Assembly (NCBI GenBank): GCA_017591395.1
Contig: WEDG01000745.1
Coordinates: 1 to 64,000 of the forward strand
Source of the DNA: Schistocephalus solidus
Taxonomy: Eukaryota > Platyhelminthes > Cestoda > Diphyllobothriidea > Diphyllobothriidae
DNA length: 64,000 bases
Direction: 5' to 3'
The position numbers and the translations under genes are program-made. The notes beneath the pieces were generated by a model. It saw nothing but the letters and a program-made list of their open reading frames with translations. It was not told where the DNA came from and made no database searches. Below, piece by piece: positions 1 through 10,809 of this stretch. Numbering within the stretch: position 1 is the first letter of the stretch; each line of letters opens with the position of its first letter.

Positions 1-182
1 ATCAAACTAAGTGTGCCCCAAGTAAGATTGGATGTAAGGGAAGTATTTTTTTCACCAACAGTGTCGTGGAACCGTAGAATAACCTACCTGGGGCGATTGT
101 AATGTCTCAGTCTGTGGATACATTCAAACATCGGCTTGAAATACAAATTTTGCAGCACCAAGAAGACTATGTGACTACTTAA
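1..182 (+). pseudogene. 3' end of a LINE reverse transcriptase ORF
   Basis: Two frames joined by one frameshift near position 70 read like the last residues of a CR1-type RT polyprotein. The first frame gives LDVREVFFSPTVSWN. The second gives NNLPGAIVMSQSVDTFKHRL and continues to a stop near 182. The pattern 'FFSxRVVxxWNxLPxxVVxxxxVxxFKxRL' is the usual C-terminal signature of CR1/Jockey-type LINE ORF2. The element starts left of the window, so its size is unknown. It lies in the opposite orientation to copy A, which follows. Confidence 0.65.
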
Positions 183-737
183 CCTTAACAATATCAGTGT
201 ACCAGGTTAATCTGCCTACATTCACTTGACTGTTTCTTCTTTACATTGCTTCCTATTATTGCTATTTTTATTTAACAAATAGGGATTTTAAAGGCGTAAG
301 CCTATTTTCCTCAAATACTCTGAACGAAACTGAGCTGAATCAGTGTTCAGATAAATTTGTAGTATTAGCTTGAATGCAGATAGACTAGTTAAGAACCGAA
401 TTTTAACTAGCAAGGGTTTCCAAAGAAAACAATACATAAAAGCAAAAAATAGAGAGCGTTTACACGTGGAGGATGCAGTAGGAGGTATAAATAGTGCAGA
501 ATTTCTTAGGTTATAACGAAGACTAACGGTAATGATGACAGCAAACTTGGGGAGATTTGAGATATTTTTTAGTCGTAAAAGGAGACAAAAGTCTACCTAC
601 AGCCACCTGACCAAAATAAATTTTAGCTTCGTCAGCTGGCATCTAGTTGAGTTGGAGGTATTCGATAGAGTCGGATACAGGATATTTTTTTGTGAAATTT
701 CTTCGGAAATTTTAAATATTTTAACGGCTAGATTCCT

Positions 738-1035
738 TCAGTAAACAGAAGAAGGGCAGCAAAGTTCAAGAATGTGAAGCATAGGCATACGATAAATTCT
801 TAATTTATCTTCAGGAGGGTAGAAATTATACGAAAGAAAACCGCAAATCAGACCAGTTTCGGCCGTATTTCTCTCGGCATGAGCCGAAAGATCTAATTTA
901 TTGGTGAAGCTTAAGCCCAAGTCCTAGAAGTTGAGAACTGCATTGGCCACACGGAGCTCCACGCCGAAAGAGCGTCTACGTCTGAATGAATTTGTTCTAG
1001 CATCGTTTAGTCGTAGAGTAAGCGAAGGAATACGC
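738..1035 (-). pseudogene. C-terminal RT remnant of CR1-like copy A
   Basis: The minus-strand frame reads GLSFTNKLDLSAHAERN, then ICGFLSYNFYPPEDKLRIYR. Copy C at 14235-14380 has SYTNNLDLSPHADRI and ICGFISYNFYLPEIKLRLYR. Just upstream (935-1035) the frame is broken but still resembles the EQIHSDLDALSAWSS segment of copy C. About 75 bases between that segment and the GLSFTN segment are lost. This is the connector region downstream of the RT catalytic centre, so no catalytic residues remain. Confidence 0.75.
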
Positions 1036-1039
1036 GCTT

Positions 1040-2145
1040 AGCAAATGACTCAGGTTTACTGGGGGTTATGTAAGGTTCACTTGATTCGACAGATAAAGCA
1101 GGTGAGGTTTGCTTGGGAGGGGAAAGAAGTGGCGTTCACACGTTTTTACTTGAATCAGGAACAAGGTGAATGGGCGAAGATTCAAGTCGAACCGAAATTA
1201 CGGTTGGTCCGGAGGGCCATGGGCTTGCATTAGCTAGAGGGCAAACCTCTGAGATAACTTTTGGTATTGTAGATGTAGACCTAGGCTTCCTGCTCACTAA
1301 TGACATTTGAAACATGACCTTCCATTAGAGTGTTATCTATGCAGATAAACAACTTGTTTTCTCAAATATTAAGCTGAGAGTTGAGGGCTAAGATAAAATA
1401 AGATCAACTTCCATCGCCGAAAAAAGGTTTGACAAGAATTGGCGGGTTTTTGCTACGGGTAGAAAACCTTTTAGCTTTAGAAACTTTAAAGTTAAAGTGA
1501 CACTAGTAAAGGACATGAAATGCAATGTTTAGGGGGGATTTTAGTCTTAGGGACGTTTTTTAGAAGAAAGTTAAAAATTCTCTTATTATAATAAATAAAT
1601 TGTATATTTAAGGCCCAGAGGGCCCCATCATTACAAACTTAGTACCATGGTTTAAATAAATACAAAGTGGATAATTGCTGCACTATGTGAGCATCCATAT
1701 GAACAGCAGAAATGAGTAGCATGGTAAAAATATCCGATTCCAAAAGATTTGCCATTTTTAATACAAAGTCAACAATCTTTGGCATATACGGTGAACTCAT
1801 AACTCATAACTCAGTACTTACCATGTTTATAAACGGCTCAAGTTTCTCGCATTATTGAGAAGTGAGTGAAGACAACTTTCGTCAAAAATGGTACCAAGGA
1901 TCGTGAAGAGAGAACCATATTGATAAATAAATACATTAAAATTTTACATAGCGTCAAGGTCAAGTTTCTTCATGTTTACGGTGGGTTGCTCTAGTGGAAG
2001 TTTTACGGTGAGAGGACATTTGCGTCTATGCGCTGACTGAGGTTTTATATTAAGTTTAAAACATCAATATTTTTCAAAGCGATAATATAACAGGAAAATT
2101 GTCACTAGTGACGTTTTGCGTAATATGAGATGTACTATTTGTAAG
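1040..2145 (-). pseudogene. ORF1 remnant of CR1-like copy A
   Basis: On the minus strand this region aligns at DNA level with the ORF1 of copy C (11100-11600, plus) and copy D (16540-17400, minus). Shared landmarks include the 5' segment near 1840-2050, the segment equivalent to 'RSKNPPILVKHFSAMEVD' in copy D near 1420-1460, and the 'EPxxxPxxxxCSWF' stretch near 1150-1230. The function of this ORF1 family is unknown; by analogy it would bind RNA. Stops and an inserted LINE end at 1577-1815 make it non-coding. Confidence 0.65.
1577..1815 (-). mobile_element. 5'-truncated LINE 3' end inserted in copy A ORF1
   Basis: This block is absent from copy D at the corresponding place (17085-17095). It closely matches the 3' ends of copy E (8850-9085, minus) and copy B (8560-8800, plus). 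On the minus strand it ends in a GGCCCTCTGGGCC palindrome followed by an A/T tail (TATACAATTTATTTATT). It is therefore a very short 3'-terminal fragment of the B/E subfamily that inserted into an existing copy A. Direct repeats of CTCATAA flank its upstream junction near 1796-1812. Confidence 0.7.
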
Positions 2146-3358
2146 ATATTAATTAATTAATTATTTATTTATTGCCAGTTTACAGGCAAGGTCAAACGCG
2201 ATATACAGTAGGGGGTCGAGCTGACAGTGAAAAAACTCCTGATCGTTCCTTATAGTGTTTTCTTGAGAAAAAACTGCAGCTTGTTGAACGGAAGTATTCA
2301 CAAAGGTGCACGGTGAAGTACTACTCCTTTCATTGTTGTGGATCAGGTGTTCTGTACTAGCAGCAGGTATGCCGGCGAACGGCTGCTCGCTATCTACTAA
2401 GGAATAACCCGATTACGGACTGCAGTGCCAGCAATATTGCCTTCAGCATGAAGTCCGGCACCAGATTCAGAGTCCATGGACGCCATCAGAACGGAAGAGA
2501 GCTTCCAGAGAATCAGCACCCAAATTTGTGGAAAATGTCCTGAATGTAGAAAACTAGTCACAGCTCTCGTAAACAAAGGGTAGTTTTGCTGAATTTTAAT
2601 ACTTATGGGTAGTTTATTCCAGATAGCTATAGCGTTTACCGAAAAAACTGACGGTATCTAACGGTACGTGCCAAAGGAAGAAATAAAAATACATCTCGAT
2701 GACTGGTGTGCCGAGAGTGGTCGAGCTGCCTCAGGGATGTAAGGGGGTTAAAGGTAAAACTGTTTAAAAGTGTAAACAGTAAAAATAGTCCCTTTTGTAA
2801 TCTACAAAGCCACAACGGGCCGAGGCTTGTTAACTCACAGCGTTGTTAGTAGGACAGGTTTCTGTATTCTGAAGTGAAAACTCTTTTAGTAATGAAGTGC
2901 TGGACTGATTATATCTTCCTCCGTTCACTCGCGTGCAGAAAGCTAAATAGAAACGAGCAGTATTCCACAATAGGTCTGACACATTTTATAAAGGCTGGTC
3001 CTAATATTGACAGATTTAAAAGTTCTGGAAATAAACCCACTGGTTTGGCGTGCTTTCGAGACAATCAGGGCGCAGTGCTCTGACAGACTAAGACTACTAG
3101 AATATGATATACCAGATCCTTTATAACCCCGGGCACATTAAGTTCCTGACCGTATATGCTTAGATGAGGCTGATGGTTCTCACCACCAACCATAACGGTG
3201 CACTTGTGCCAAGAAAGCGAAAGGCGCCATGTGCGATACCACTGAGCGAAGGCTTGAAGATCCTTTTTTAAGAGCTCAAGCAAGATTTGGCGATCAGCCG
3301 GTTTATATCGATAGGCAACTTTTAAATCATCAACATAAAAAAGGGCCTATCATATGTT
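2146..3358 (-). mobile_element. Nested 5'-truncated LINE inside copy A
   Basis: Copy A is continuous with copy D up to 'tttgtaagatat' at 2145 and resumes at 'aagcaaagcactgc' at 3359; in copy D those two points are about 5 bases apart. The 1.2 kb between them is an RT fragment on the minus strand whose 3' end carries an A/T-rich tandem tail (AATTAATTAATT, ATTTATTT; 2148-2176). A short ATAT is present at both edges and may be the target duplication. It encodes RT from the catalytic YVDD box to the C-terminus (3345 to about 2520), then a 3' UTR. Confidence 0.75.
2520..3345 (-). pseudogene. LINE reverse transcriptase fragment from the YVDD box to the C-terminus
   Basis: The frame begins FYVDDLKVAYRYKPADRQ; the catalytic YVDD is encoded at complement(3326..3337). 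It continues through LLELLKKDLQAFAQWYRTW and SLSWHKCTVM, the usual segment after the catalytic centre. Other frames downstream give KARQTSGFISRTFKS, FIKCVRPIVEYCSFL, then TKRVFTSEYRNLSY, SLGPLWLCRLQKGLFLLF and finally IWNKLPISI. This order is typical of CR1-like RTs. At least three frame changes and several stops make it inactive. It differs clearly from the RT of copies B, C and E, so it is a different family. Confidence 0.75.
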
Positions 3359-3759
3359 TTAAGCAAAGCACTGCAAGAAAAAATCTTCTAGTCAACGAGT
3401 TTAGACTGAAAATAGATTTAGCGAAGATTCTATGCAGGATAAAAAATTATCTCAACTGGTTTAGCAACTACTGAAAATTATTTTTCGCTGGAAATTATGT
3501 AAAATTACAAGAATTTGAACTCTAGTTTGAGAAATAATCTTTAGATTTCGTCCTTTTTACGTAAACCTTCAAGAACATTTATGAGGCTATGTCGGGTGAA
3601 ACAGTTTAAAACCGTATATTTCTACCTATTTTCAATTGCAATAACTGCAGCTGTGTGCAGTTGATAGAGAGTTCCCTTTTTAACAGCTATATTCTCGCTA
3701 AAAGTGTTTCTTACGCTCTCATACGAGCATTACTTAATCAACAACATTTTAAGTGAAAC

Positions 3760-4560
3760 TAAAATGAGATCGAAAGCCATGGTTCGTCTTAAGATCTCGG
3801 TCTCTGTGCCTTCTAGTGGCTTTAAATACATCGAGAGTGGCGAGCAGTTATAATCAATCGTTACCGGTTGTACATTCTAGGCAGCTTTACATGTGTACGT
3901 TATACAATTGTAACGATTTTATGGTGAAATGTGGCACCTTGCCTTCAATTCTAGGAAACTTGTTTGATGGAAGAATGAAAACTGAGTTTTTCAGTGGGTT
4001 TTTGCGATAGGCAAAAAAGAACATTCAATTTACTATTAAAAAACGTGACTCGTTCCACACAGCCTATTGCTGTTGCGGTGGATTTCCTATACACCAGTGG
4101 ATTCGACTATAAAATAGCAACTGCCAAATGCCTCTCGTACCGTAGCAAAATCCACAAAAGTTAGGTAAACTCTTTCCCCAATCACCATTGATTCCGTTTT
4201 TGCCCACCGACACCGAGTTTCAAGATATCTGAAAAACGCAAAAATGTTCCTTTGTCGTAATCTCACCCCCATGGAGCGAAGAATTTGGTCCCTATTTTCA
4301 AATAAACCTTCGTTTTCTCAGCCGAAGGCTCCTAAATCTGCTTGCAAGGCAATTAACCATAAGGGGTCAGATTATCCTACCCCTGTGAAATCAAACTCAC
4401 TACTGCCCCTTACCTCTACCACTCACTCAAGCCAACTACCACCTTCGCCTGTCTCCTCCTTATCAGCATCAACAGCTGTCGTTTATAATTCTACTGGTAG
4501 CCCCCAGAACATCCATGAATCAGGCTTTATAATCTTGACCGATAGCTTCACCATATAACG
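3760..4560 (+). pseudogene. Degenerate ORF1 of CR1-like copy B
   Basis: The stretch around 4190-4310 reads SVFAHRHRVSRYLKNAKM, then CRNLTPMERRIWSLFSNKPS. This lines up with copy D ORF1, which ends in KTPMERRISP. After it comes a serine/proline/threonine-rich segment (4320-4500: TPVKSNSLLPLTSTTHSSQL and PPSPVSSLSAS), as in the ORF1 tails of copies C and D. The part before 4190 is weakly similar and full of stops. No function is assigned beyond the LINE ORF1 position. Confidence 0.5.
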
Positions 4561-5218
4561 AAGTCGTAAAAGTTTTCCATTTAAATCACTTTAGGAATGT
4601 GGTCAGAACTACATGATTCAAAATCTGAATCCGAATCCATCCTAAAATACAGGTAAAATAGTTCAATTTAATGATATGCTGCCTTCTCTTAGATCTACTA
4701 AGCCTCTAAAATTAAACTCCTCGATAAACCCCATAGGTAAAATTATTCCCTAGAATAATTGCTTGATCCGCACACCAGGTGCCAGCGAAACCCTATTTTT
4801 TTACCCTGCCGATGGTCCCATGAATACTCATCTCTAGCCATTTGCACTCCAAACTAGTCGAGGTTTCCCACCAACTAAGACAACTAGTTCTCGAGTGAGT
4901 CACCCCAACTCCTTTAAACTCCATATTAGGACCGGTTTCCCATCACCTAATCCTTGTAGTTGCTTGACCTCCCAATAATCTCTACCTTACCTCTAGCCTT
5001 CTCCCATCCCAAGTTAACTAACAATAAGCTAACTCTAGTTTTAACTTTCCTAGTATACGCGCTACCTCTCAGCCTTTTTTTGCTGACTATATGCCAATAG
5101 CTCCAGCGCAGTTGATAGTTACTCTCCAAACAGCAATAACTTTCAACCTAATTATCCTCCTACAAATTCTTTATTCTAAATAACGATAACCCTTGCTTGG
5201 CTACCCTAACTACACTCG

Positions 5219-5830
5219 ATGTCATATTGCTCAATGCTAGATCTGTTATAAATAATATTTATCAAGTTAGAGCCAGTGCTTTCAAGTTGATGCCCGATGT
5301 TTTATGTATAGCTGCATCTTGGACCCATCACTTAATTTCTCACTCTGCTTATCATGGACGAATATGATCTCTACCGTCCAGATTGTATTTGTAAGCGTGG
5401 TGGTGGATGTCTTCTGTATATTAAAGCTTCATTTAAGCACTTAGCGATCGATCTAGATGTCACGTCATTCTCTGCTAAAATTTGCTTTGCATCTTCTATC
5501 CTGTCGCCACGGCAAAAGGCAATTCTCGGATGCATTTACAACCCACATAATTCACCATCCGATGATGATGCAAATTTTTGTGAAGTTTTTAAATGGTGTT
5601 GGAGTCAAATTTTGACACTAAAATAATCGCCAGACATTTTAATATTTTTGAAATTGATTGATTTTCAAACATTTGTCCACCCAGATTTCAGCCTTTCCTA
5701 GATACCATAAATTTTTTATGTGGTCTCAGTTTGTTCGCACTCCAACGAGAGTCAATCATATTTAAGACATGATTTTAACAAACGACATTGCGGGGCCTCT
5801 TCCAAAGTGACCATAAATTAATTCACTGTT
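5219..5830 (+). pseudogene. Endonuclease domain of CR1-like copy B
   Basis: The domain starts with LNARSVINN (5230), the N-terminal strand of apurinic-type LINE endonucleases. It continues with FKLMPDVLCIAASW, CKRGGGCLLYIKASFKHL, the AILGCIYNPHNSPSDDD segment and ARHFNIFEIDW near 5632, equivalent to 'GDFNLPDIDW' in copy C. The GD of GDFN is lost (RHFN) and frames change at about 5350 and 5620. In an active element this domain nicks the target DNA to prime reverse transcription. Confidence 0.7.
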
Positions 5831-6069
5831 GCCTTGCACTTGTCTCTTCGAAAAAGGATAGCAGCGTTCGTAACTAACCTGCTTTTGACCTCGCAGATGT
5901 TAGCTTAATTAACAACTTTTTTGACTCATTGAACCAGCAACATCTCTCCTCCATGAATGACGTAGCAAGTCTTTGTAACTTCAAGTTGGTCATTTCAAAT
6001 AACATCATGGAATTTGTGCCAACTAAAATTGCCAAGCCCTAAGCTTCAGAATCCACCGTTACTCACTTT

Positions 6070-7880
6070 CTTTTGCCAAGACTAAAGAAATTGAGGAGGC
6101 AGATGAAAGACCAATCTACTAGTTCGTTATCTGTGCATAAAAGGATCGCAAACGTTTTTGAATTAACCTGTAAAATTCGTCTTGCACGTGACAAACAGAG
6201 AGAATCTTGCGCAATCAGCCAGCTGAACTCTGAAAAGTCTGGTGCTCAACTGTTCCGTCATCGATCCGGCTCTAAACGAGGATGTGAAATCCCTCCATTA
6301 TGAAATGAAGATGAAAACTTCGTTCTCGAAGTCTCTGACAAGGCCAAACTGTTTAGTGCTTGCCTCGGAAAAGATCTTACAACGGAATGTGAACCGGTTC
6401 CGTCATTTCAGCCATACTCATGCAATGTTATCAACAACATTGGTTTTTCCTTAGAATTAACTAGTAAGCAAATACTCCGTCTAAAAATCTTGCACTCCTC
6501 GGGGACTGATGATATTCCAATTTCAGTTATCAAGGGAGTTCCGAGCTTTCCCCGATTGCTAAGCCATATATTCGCAGTTTATCTTTCAACCGGATTCTTT
6601 CCTAGCTCATGGAAGACATCTACTATTCTTCCTGTCTTCCAGTCAGGATCTAGTTCGGATCTAAATAATTATCGAGGCGTTCATTAAACCCCAGCTCTAG
6701 CAAAACTTCTTGACAAAAAATATTTTTAATCGAATTCTCGAATTTTGCTTAGAAAATAAGCATTTCAGCGACTCGCAATATGGTTTTCTACCTGGGAGAT
6801 CATGCGGAGTGTGCAACTTAGCTTTTCTTAAGAACAATACTTCAATTCGTAATAAGCAAAAATCAGTGGTTGTGATCTACTTTGACCAGAACAAAGCCTT
6901 CGACAGGGTACCACACCAACGTCTTCGACTGAAACTGGAAGCCCTCGGCATCGGGCCGCTTCTCCTCGACTTCATTGGTTCCTACTTTTCAAAAGGCAGC
7001 CAGAAGGTCTAGACGCTAATAGTTTTCAACGCCTCAGCCAATCACGAGGGGCGTTTTCAAGGCACGGCTCTAGGTTCCCTTCTCTTTATTCTGTAGATAA
7101 ACGAAATTTTAGCTTTACTCACAAATTCACAAAATTTCGTTTACGCTGACGATCGCAAGTGCATTTATTCATTTTCTAAAGACTGCCAATAGTTGCGTCG
7201 ATAAAATCCACACTGATCTTCTTATGATCTCACCTTAGGGTTAGAGTTGGCAGATGGGATTTTCTTTATCCAAGAAAAGTTTCAGGTGTTTTGGCCGCGC
7301 TAAGCTTCCTGGACCCCTCGTATTTCAAAAAAGTTCACTTTTAGAACGATCAACCATAAGAGGCTTAGGTCTAAGTTTCACGAATAAGGTAACATTATCA
7401 CATCATGCATATCAAACTTCTGCAAAGGCCTCACATATATGTGATTTTTTATCAAATAATTTCTTCCTTCCGGAAATAAAGTTAAGCCTGTACCGCATGT
7501 TTGTTCTTCCTATCCTAGAATACTGCTGTCCCCTCTGTTGTCTGACAAATGCTGCTTACCGCAGTACGGTTAAAATATTCAGAGGGTTTTTACTGTAAGA
7601 TTGGTTTCTCGTTCTGGATCCATTTTCTCTTTTACGGACAGATTTCATTAGGCAAACATTAAATTTCTGTGGGTCAGAAGATTCGAAGCCAATCTCTGCT
7701 TCCTGTTTTGCGTTAAGTCTAGCCGAAATCTGACACGAATCAACGCTCTCATTCCGGTAGATTGACCTTATGCGACTCGTAATTCCTCCATGATCATTTT
7801 ACCACCCCTTAGCTCCACAAATAAACGTTCCCGTTTTTTGTCTCCAAATATGCTTCCATCTGGAATAATCTTCTACTCGA
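6070..7880 (+). pseudogene. Reverse transcriptase domain of CR1-like copy B
   Basis: The pre-RT segment reads SSLSVHKRIANVFELTCKIR. The RT then has SGTDDIPISVIKGVPSFPRL, WKTSTILPVFQSGS, LNNYRGVH, the FLPGRSCGVC motif, VVVIYFDQNKAFDRVPHQRL (motif A, with the usual D changed: IYFDQNKAFD) and VYADDRKCIYSFSKD (catalytic YADD near 7139-7153). The C-terminal part reads ICDFLSNNFFLPEIKL and VLPILEYCCP. Stops at 6686, 7012 and 7096 break the frame. It is about as diverged as copy E and clearly the same subfamily. Confidence 0.8.
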
Positions 7881-8800
7881 TATTAGGTTATCTTCCACAT
7901 AAGCAGTTTTCAAAATGAAATAACGTAAAAATTATACTTCGGAAATTATAAAGTCCTTATTGTCCGTTTCCTTCGCAAACTCGCAACTTTTGGATTTTGA
8001 AAAGGGTCCCCCTGGTATTTTAGGCGTTTCCTCGATATTACATTGGCCTCTAAATATGCTTACATTAACCTCTGCAAAATCAATCTTCACGGCCGTTTTT
8101 CTTCTTTTCAACAATCATTGCTTACTTTTGTCAACTTCAATATATTCCTCCGTTTCTGCCACCCTGACGATGGCCTCCGCAGTCTCTCTTGATGATCGTA
8201 GTGGGTTCTGCTGTTTTCGCTACCTTGTCGGTGAACTACGCACTCAGTTAGGTAACATCTCGTTGATGATCTCGTGACCTCCACTCTTCCCTCTTCGTTT
8301 CGATCCTTTTGATACAATGAGCTCCTCCTGTCATACCTCTCATATGGTTGTAAACAGTAGCTCTGGCTGTTATATGCTCTCTAACACGACAAGGAGTAAT
8401 CCATACCTTCGCATGTTGTTATCAACATCACGGTACTATTTCACTGCATCGTACCTATCCTAACATGTCGAGCTAATAATTTTTATAGGGAAGCAGTTTT
8501 TTATCCTATATTTTTTAAATTGGGGGTTCACTGAACTCTGCCCCCAATTCTACCCGTAGGAGATTTCTTCACTGCTTCTTTTCTAATTCACCATATAAGC
8601 TAAAGATTATTCAGTATTGTTTTAAAAAATGTTGAATCATGGTGAATTGGAAGTGCCAACCATACTTCACATTTATGATGTTTCCTTTGGTTGTTCATAC
8701 AGAGCAGGATGCATCCACTTTGTATTTACTTATACCCCGGTACTAAGTTGGTAATGAAGGTGCCTTTTGGGCCGTAAAAATAAACCATTTATTTATTTCC
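7880..8800 (+). other. Long 3' UTR of copy B
   Basis: This stretch follows the RT of copy B and aligns, inverted, with 8850-9550, which follows the RT of copy E. Matching blocks include 7979-8030 against 9370-9420 and 8556-8620 against 9040-9100. The small open frames seen here on either strand are not conserved and are best treated as UTR. Copy C has a different, shorter 3' UTR, so the B/E subfamily is defined by this 0.9-kb tail. Confidence 0.6.
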
Positions 8801-8849
8801 AGAAAAGGATGAAATGATGAGATGAAAAGAGAAACGAACAAAGGTTAAC

Positions 8850-10442
8850 TTAATAAAAAATAAATTGTATATTTAAAGCCCAGAGAGCCTGGTCATGTTA
8901 AACTTAGTATCTCGGTATAAATAAATACAAAGTGGATAATTGCTGCCCTATGTGAGCAGCCATTTTGACAGCAGAAATGAATAATATGGTAAGCATATCC
9001 GATTCAGAAAGATTTGCAATTTTTAAAAAAATAGTCAACAATCTTTGACATATACGGTGAACTAGAAAATAAGCAGTAAAAAAACTCCTACGGTTAAATC
9101 TGAGGCGGAGTTTGGTGAGATCATCATCGAGATGCAACCTTGCTGACTGCATAGTGCACCGATTAAAGAGGTAAAACCATCAGAACCCACCTTGATTATC
9201 AACTGAACCTGGAGACCATCGTCGAGGTTGCAAAATTGGAGGAAATTATCAAGGTTGTCAAGAGTTGGCGATGCTATTTTAAAAGATTGGGGGACGAAAA
9301 AGTGAATGCAAAGATTAACTCTGAAGAGGATGATGGACATATAATTAAAGACCAATATAATATAAAGGGATCTGCCTCAAATACCAGATGGACCCTTTTC
9401 GAAATCCAAAATTTGCGAGTTTGGGAAGGAAACAGACTATAAAGACTTTATATCTTCCGAAGTTAAACGTTTGCGTTATTTTGGTGTGAAAATAGCTTAT
9501 GTAGACGACAAACTAATTTGCAGTGGAAGATTATTCCAGATGAAAGCATATTTGGAGGCAAAAAACTTGGAACGATGAGTAATGGAGCTATGGGGTGGTG
9601 AAATGATCATGGAGGAATAACGAGTGGCATAGGGTCAATTTACCGGAGCGAGAGCGTTAATTCGTGGGAGATTTAAGCTAGAGTTAACGCGAAACAGGAA
9701 GCAGTAACCGGCTTCGAGTCTTCTAACCCACAGAAGTTTAATGTTTGCTAACTGGCATCTATCCGTATAAGAGATACTGGATCCATGATGAGAAAATAGT
9801 CTTCGAGTAAAAACCCTCTTAACTTTTTTAATCTTATTGCAGTCAGAGGCGTTTATTAGCCCAAAGAGGCGACAGTAATATTCTAGGATAGGAAGAACAA
9901 ACATGCGGTATAGGTTTAACTTTATTTCCGGAAGGAAGAAATTATGTGATATAAAACCACATATCTGTGCAGCATTTACAGAAATTCGATCTGCATGAGG
10001 CGATAATGCTAGCTTATTCGTGTAACTTAGACCGAAGTCTTTTATGGCTGATCGTTCTAAAAGTGTACTATTTTGAAATACAGGGGTGTCCAGGAAGCTT
10101 GGCGGGGCTAAAACACATGAAACTACTCTTATATGAAGAAAACTCCATCTGCCAACTAATGCTCCAACGTGAGAGCATAAGTAGATCAGTGTTGATTTTA
10201 TCAAAGTAACTATTTGTAGTTTTTAGAAAATGAATAAATGCACTTGAGATCGTCAGCGTAAACGAAATTTTGTGAATTTGTGAGTAAAGCTAAAATTTCG
10301 TTTATGTACAGAATAAAGAGAAGGGGAACAAGAACCGTGCCTTGAAAAACGCCACTTGTGATCGGCTGAGGCGTCGAGTAGATATTACCTACTAAGACCT
10401 TCTTGCTGCGGTTAGACAAGTAGGAACCAATTAAGTTTAAAG
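8850..10442 (-). mobile_element. CR1-like LINE copy E, 5'-truncated
   Basis: On the minus strand it starts abruptly inside RT (LNLIGSYLSNRSKKVL, about 10442), runs through the catalytic box and the RT C-terminus to about 9640, then the long 3' UTR down to 8850. Its A/T tail (TTTTTTATTAAG) faces the tail of copy B with about 50 bp between them. The 5' edge touches the 5' UTR of copy C. Truncation at the 5' end is the normal result of incomplete target-primed reverse transcription. Confidence 0.75.
9635..10419 (-). pseudogene. RT C-terminal half of copy E
   Basis: The first frame reads MSNRSKKVLVGNIYSTPQPI, TSGVFQGTVLVPLLFILYIN and FVYADDLKCIYSFSKNYK, with the catalytic YADD intact. After a frame change near 10205 the second frame (189 residues) includes DFGLSYTNKLALSPHADRIS, ICGFISHNFFLPEIKLNLYR, FVLPILEYYCRLFGLINAS and LLWVRRLEAGYCFLFRVNSS. 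It matches copy C at 13850-14590 and copy B at 6980-7740. With only one clear frame change it is among the better preserved RT pieces here. Confidence 0.8.
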
Positions 10443-10809
10443 AAAAATGAATTCTCGAATTTAAAACCGATTTCTTCGTTTCCTATAGAAAATATTAACT
10501 TAATTATTGAAAATCTATTGTATTTTCACCTATTTATCAGCTGCACACACATGCAGTTATTGCAATTGACAAAAGGGAGAATATACAGTTTAACACTTTT
10601 TGACCTCATTAAAGTTCTCGCAGATTTACGTCAAAAGGACGGAATCTAAAGGTTAATCCTAGAAATAAAGTTAAACATTTTGTACTTTTACGTTATTTCC
10701 AGCGAAGGATAGTTTGCAGTAACTGGTATACCAGTTGATATAATTTTTCCTCCTGCATAGCCTCTTCGCATATTCTATTTTCAGCTTAAACTCGTTACCT
10801 AGAAGATAT

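Larger units (their letters stand above)
268..3700 (-). mobile_element. CR1-like LINE copy A, internally deleted, with two nested insertions
   Basis: Read on the minus strand, this copy begins with a 5' untranslated region (3359-3690) that matches that of copies C and D. It continues through ORF1 (about 2145-1040), then jumps directly into the C-terminal part of RT (about 1035-738). It ends with a 3' part (to about 268) that matches copy C near 14640-14830. Relative to copy C, about 2.4 kb covering the endonuclease and most of RT is missing. Two later insertions interrupt it: a LINE 3' end at 1577-1815 and a 1.2-kb LINE at 2146-3358. Many stops and frameshifts; a relic. Confidence 0.75.
3730..8800 (+). 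mobile_element. CR1-like LINE copy B, near full length, degenerate
   Basis: Plus-strand element with ORF1 remnants (about 3760-4560), an endonuclease domain (5219-5830), RT (about 6070-7880) and a long 3' UTR (7880-8800). The 3' end carries GGGCCGTAAAAATAAACC followed by ATTTATTTATT, matching the inserted end in copy A and the end of copy E. The 5' edge is uncertain; it lies head to head with copy A near 3700. Protein comparison with copy C shows the same family but a different subfamily. Frameshifts and stops occur in every domain. Confidence 0.7.
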
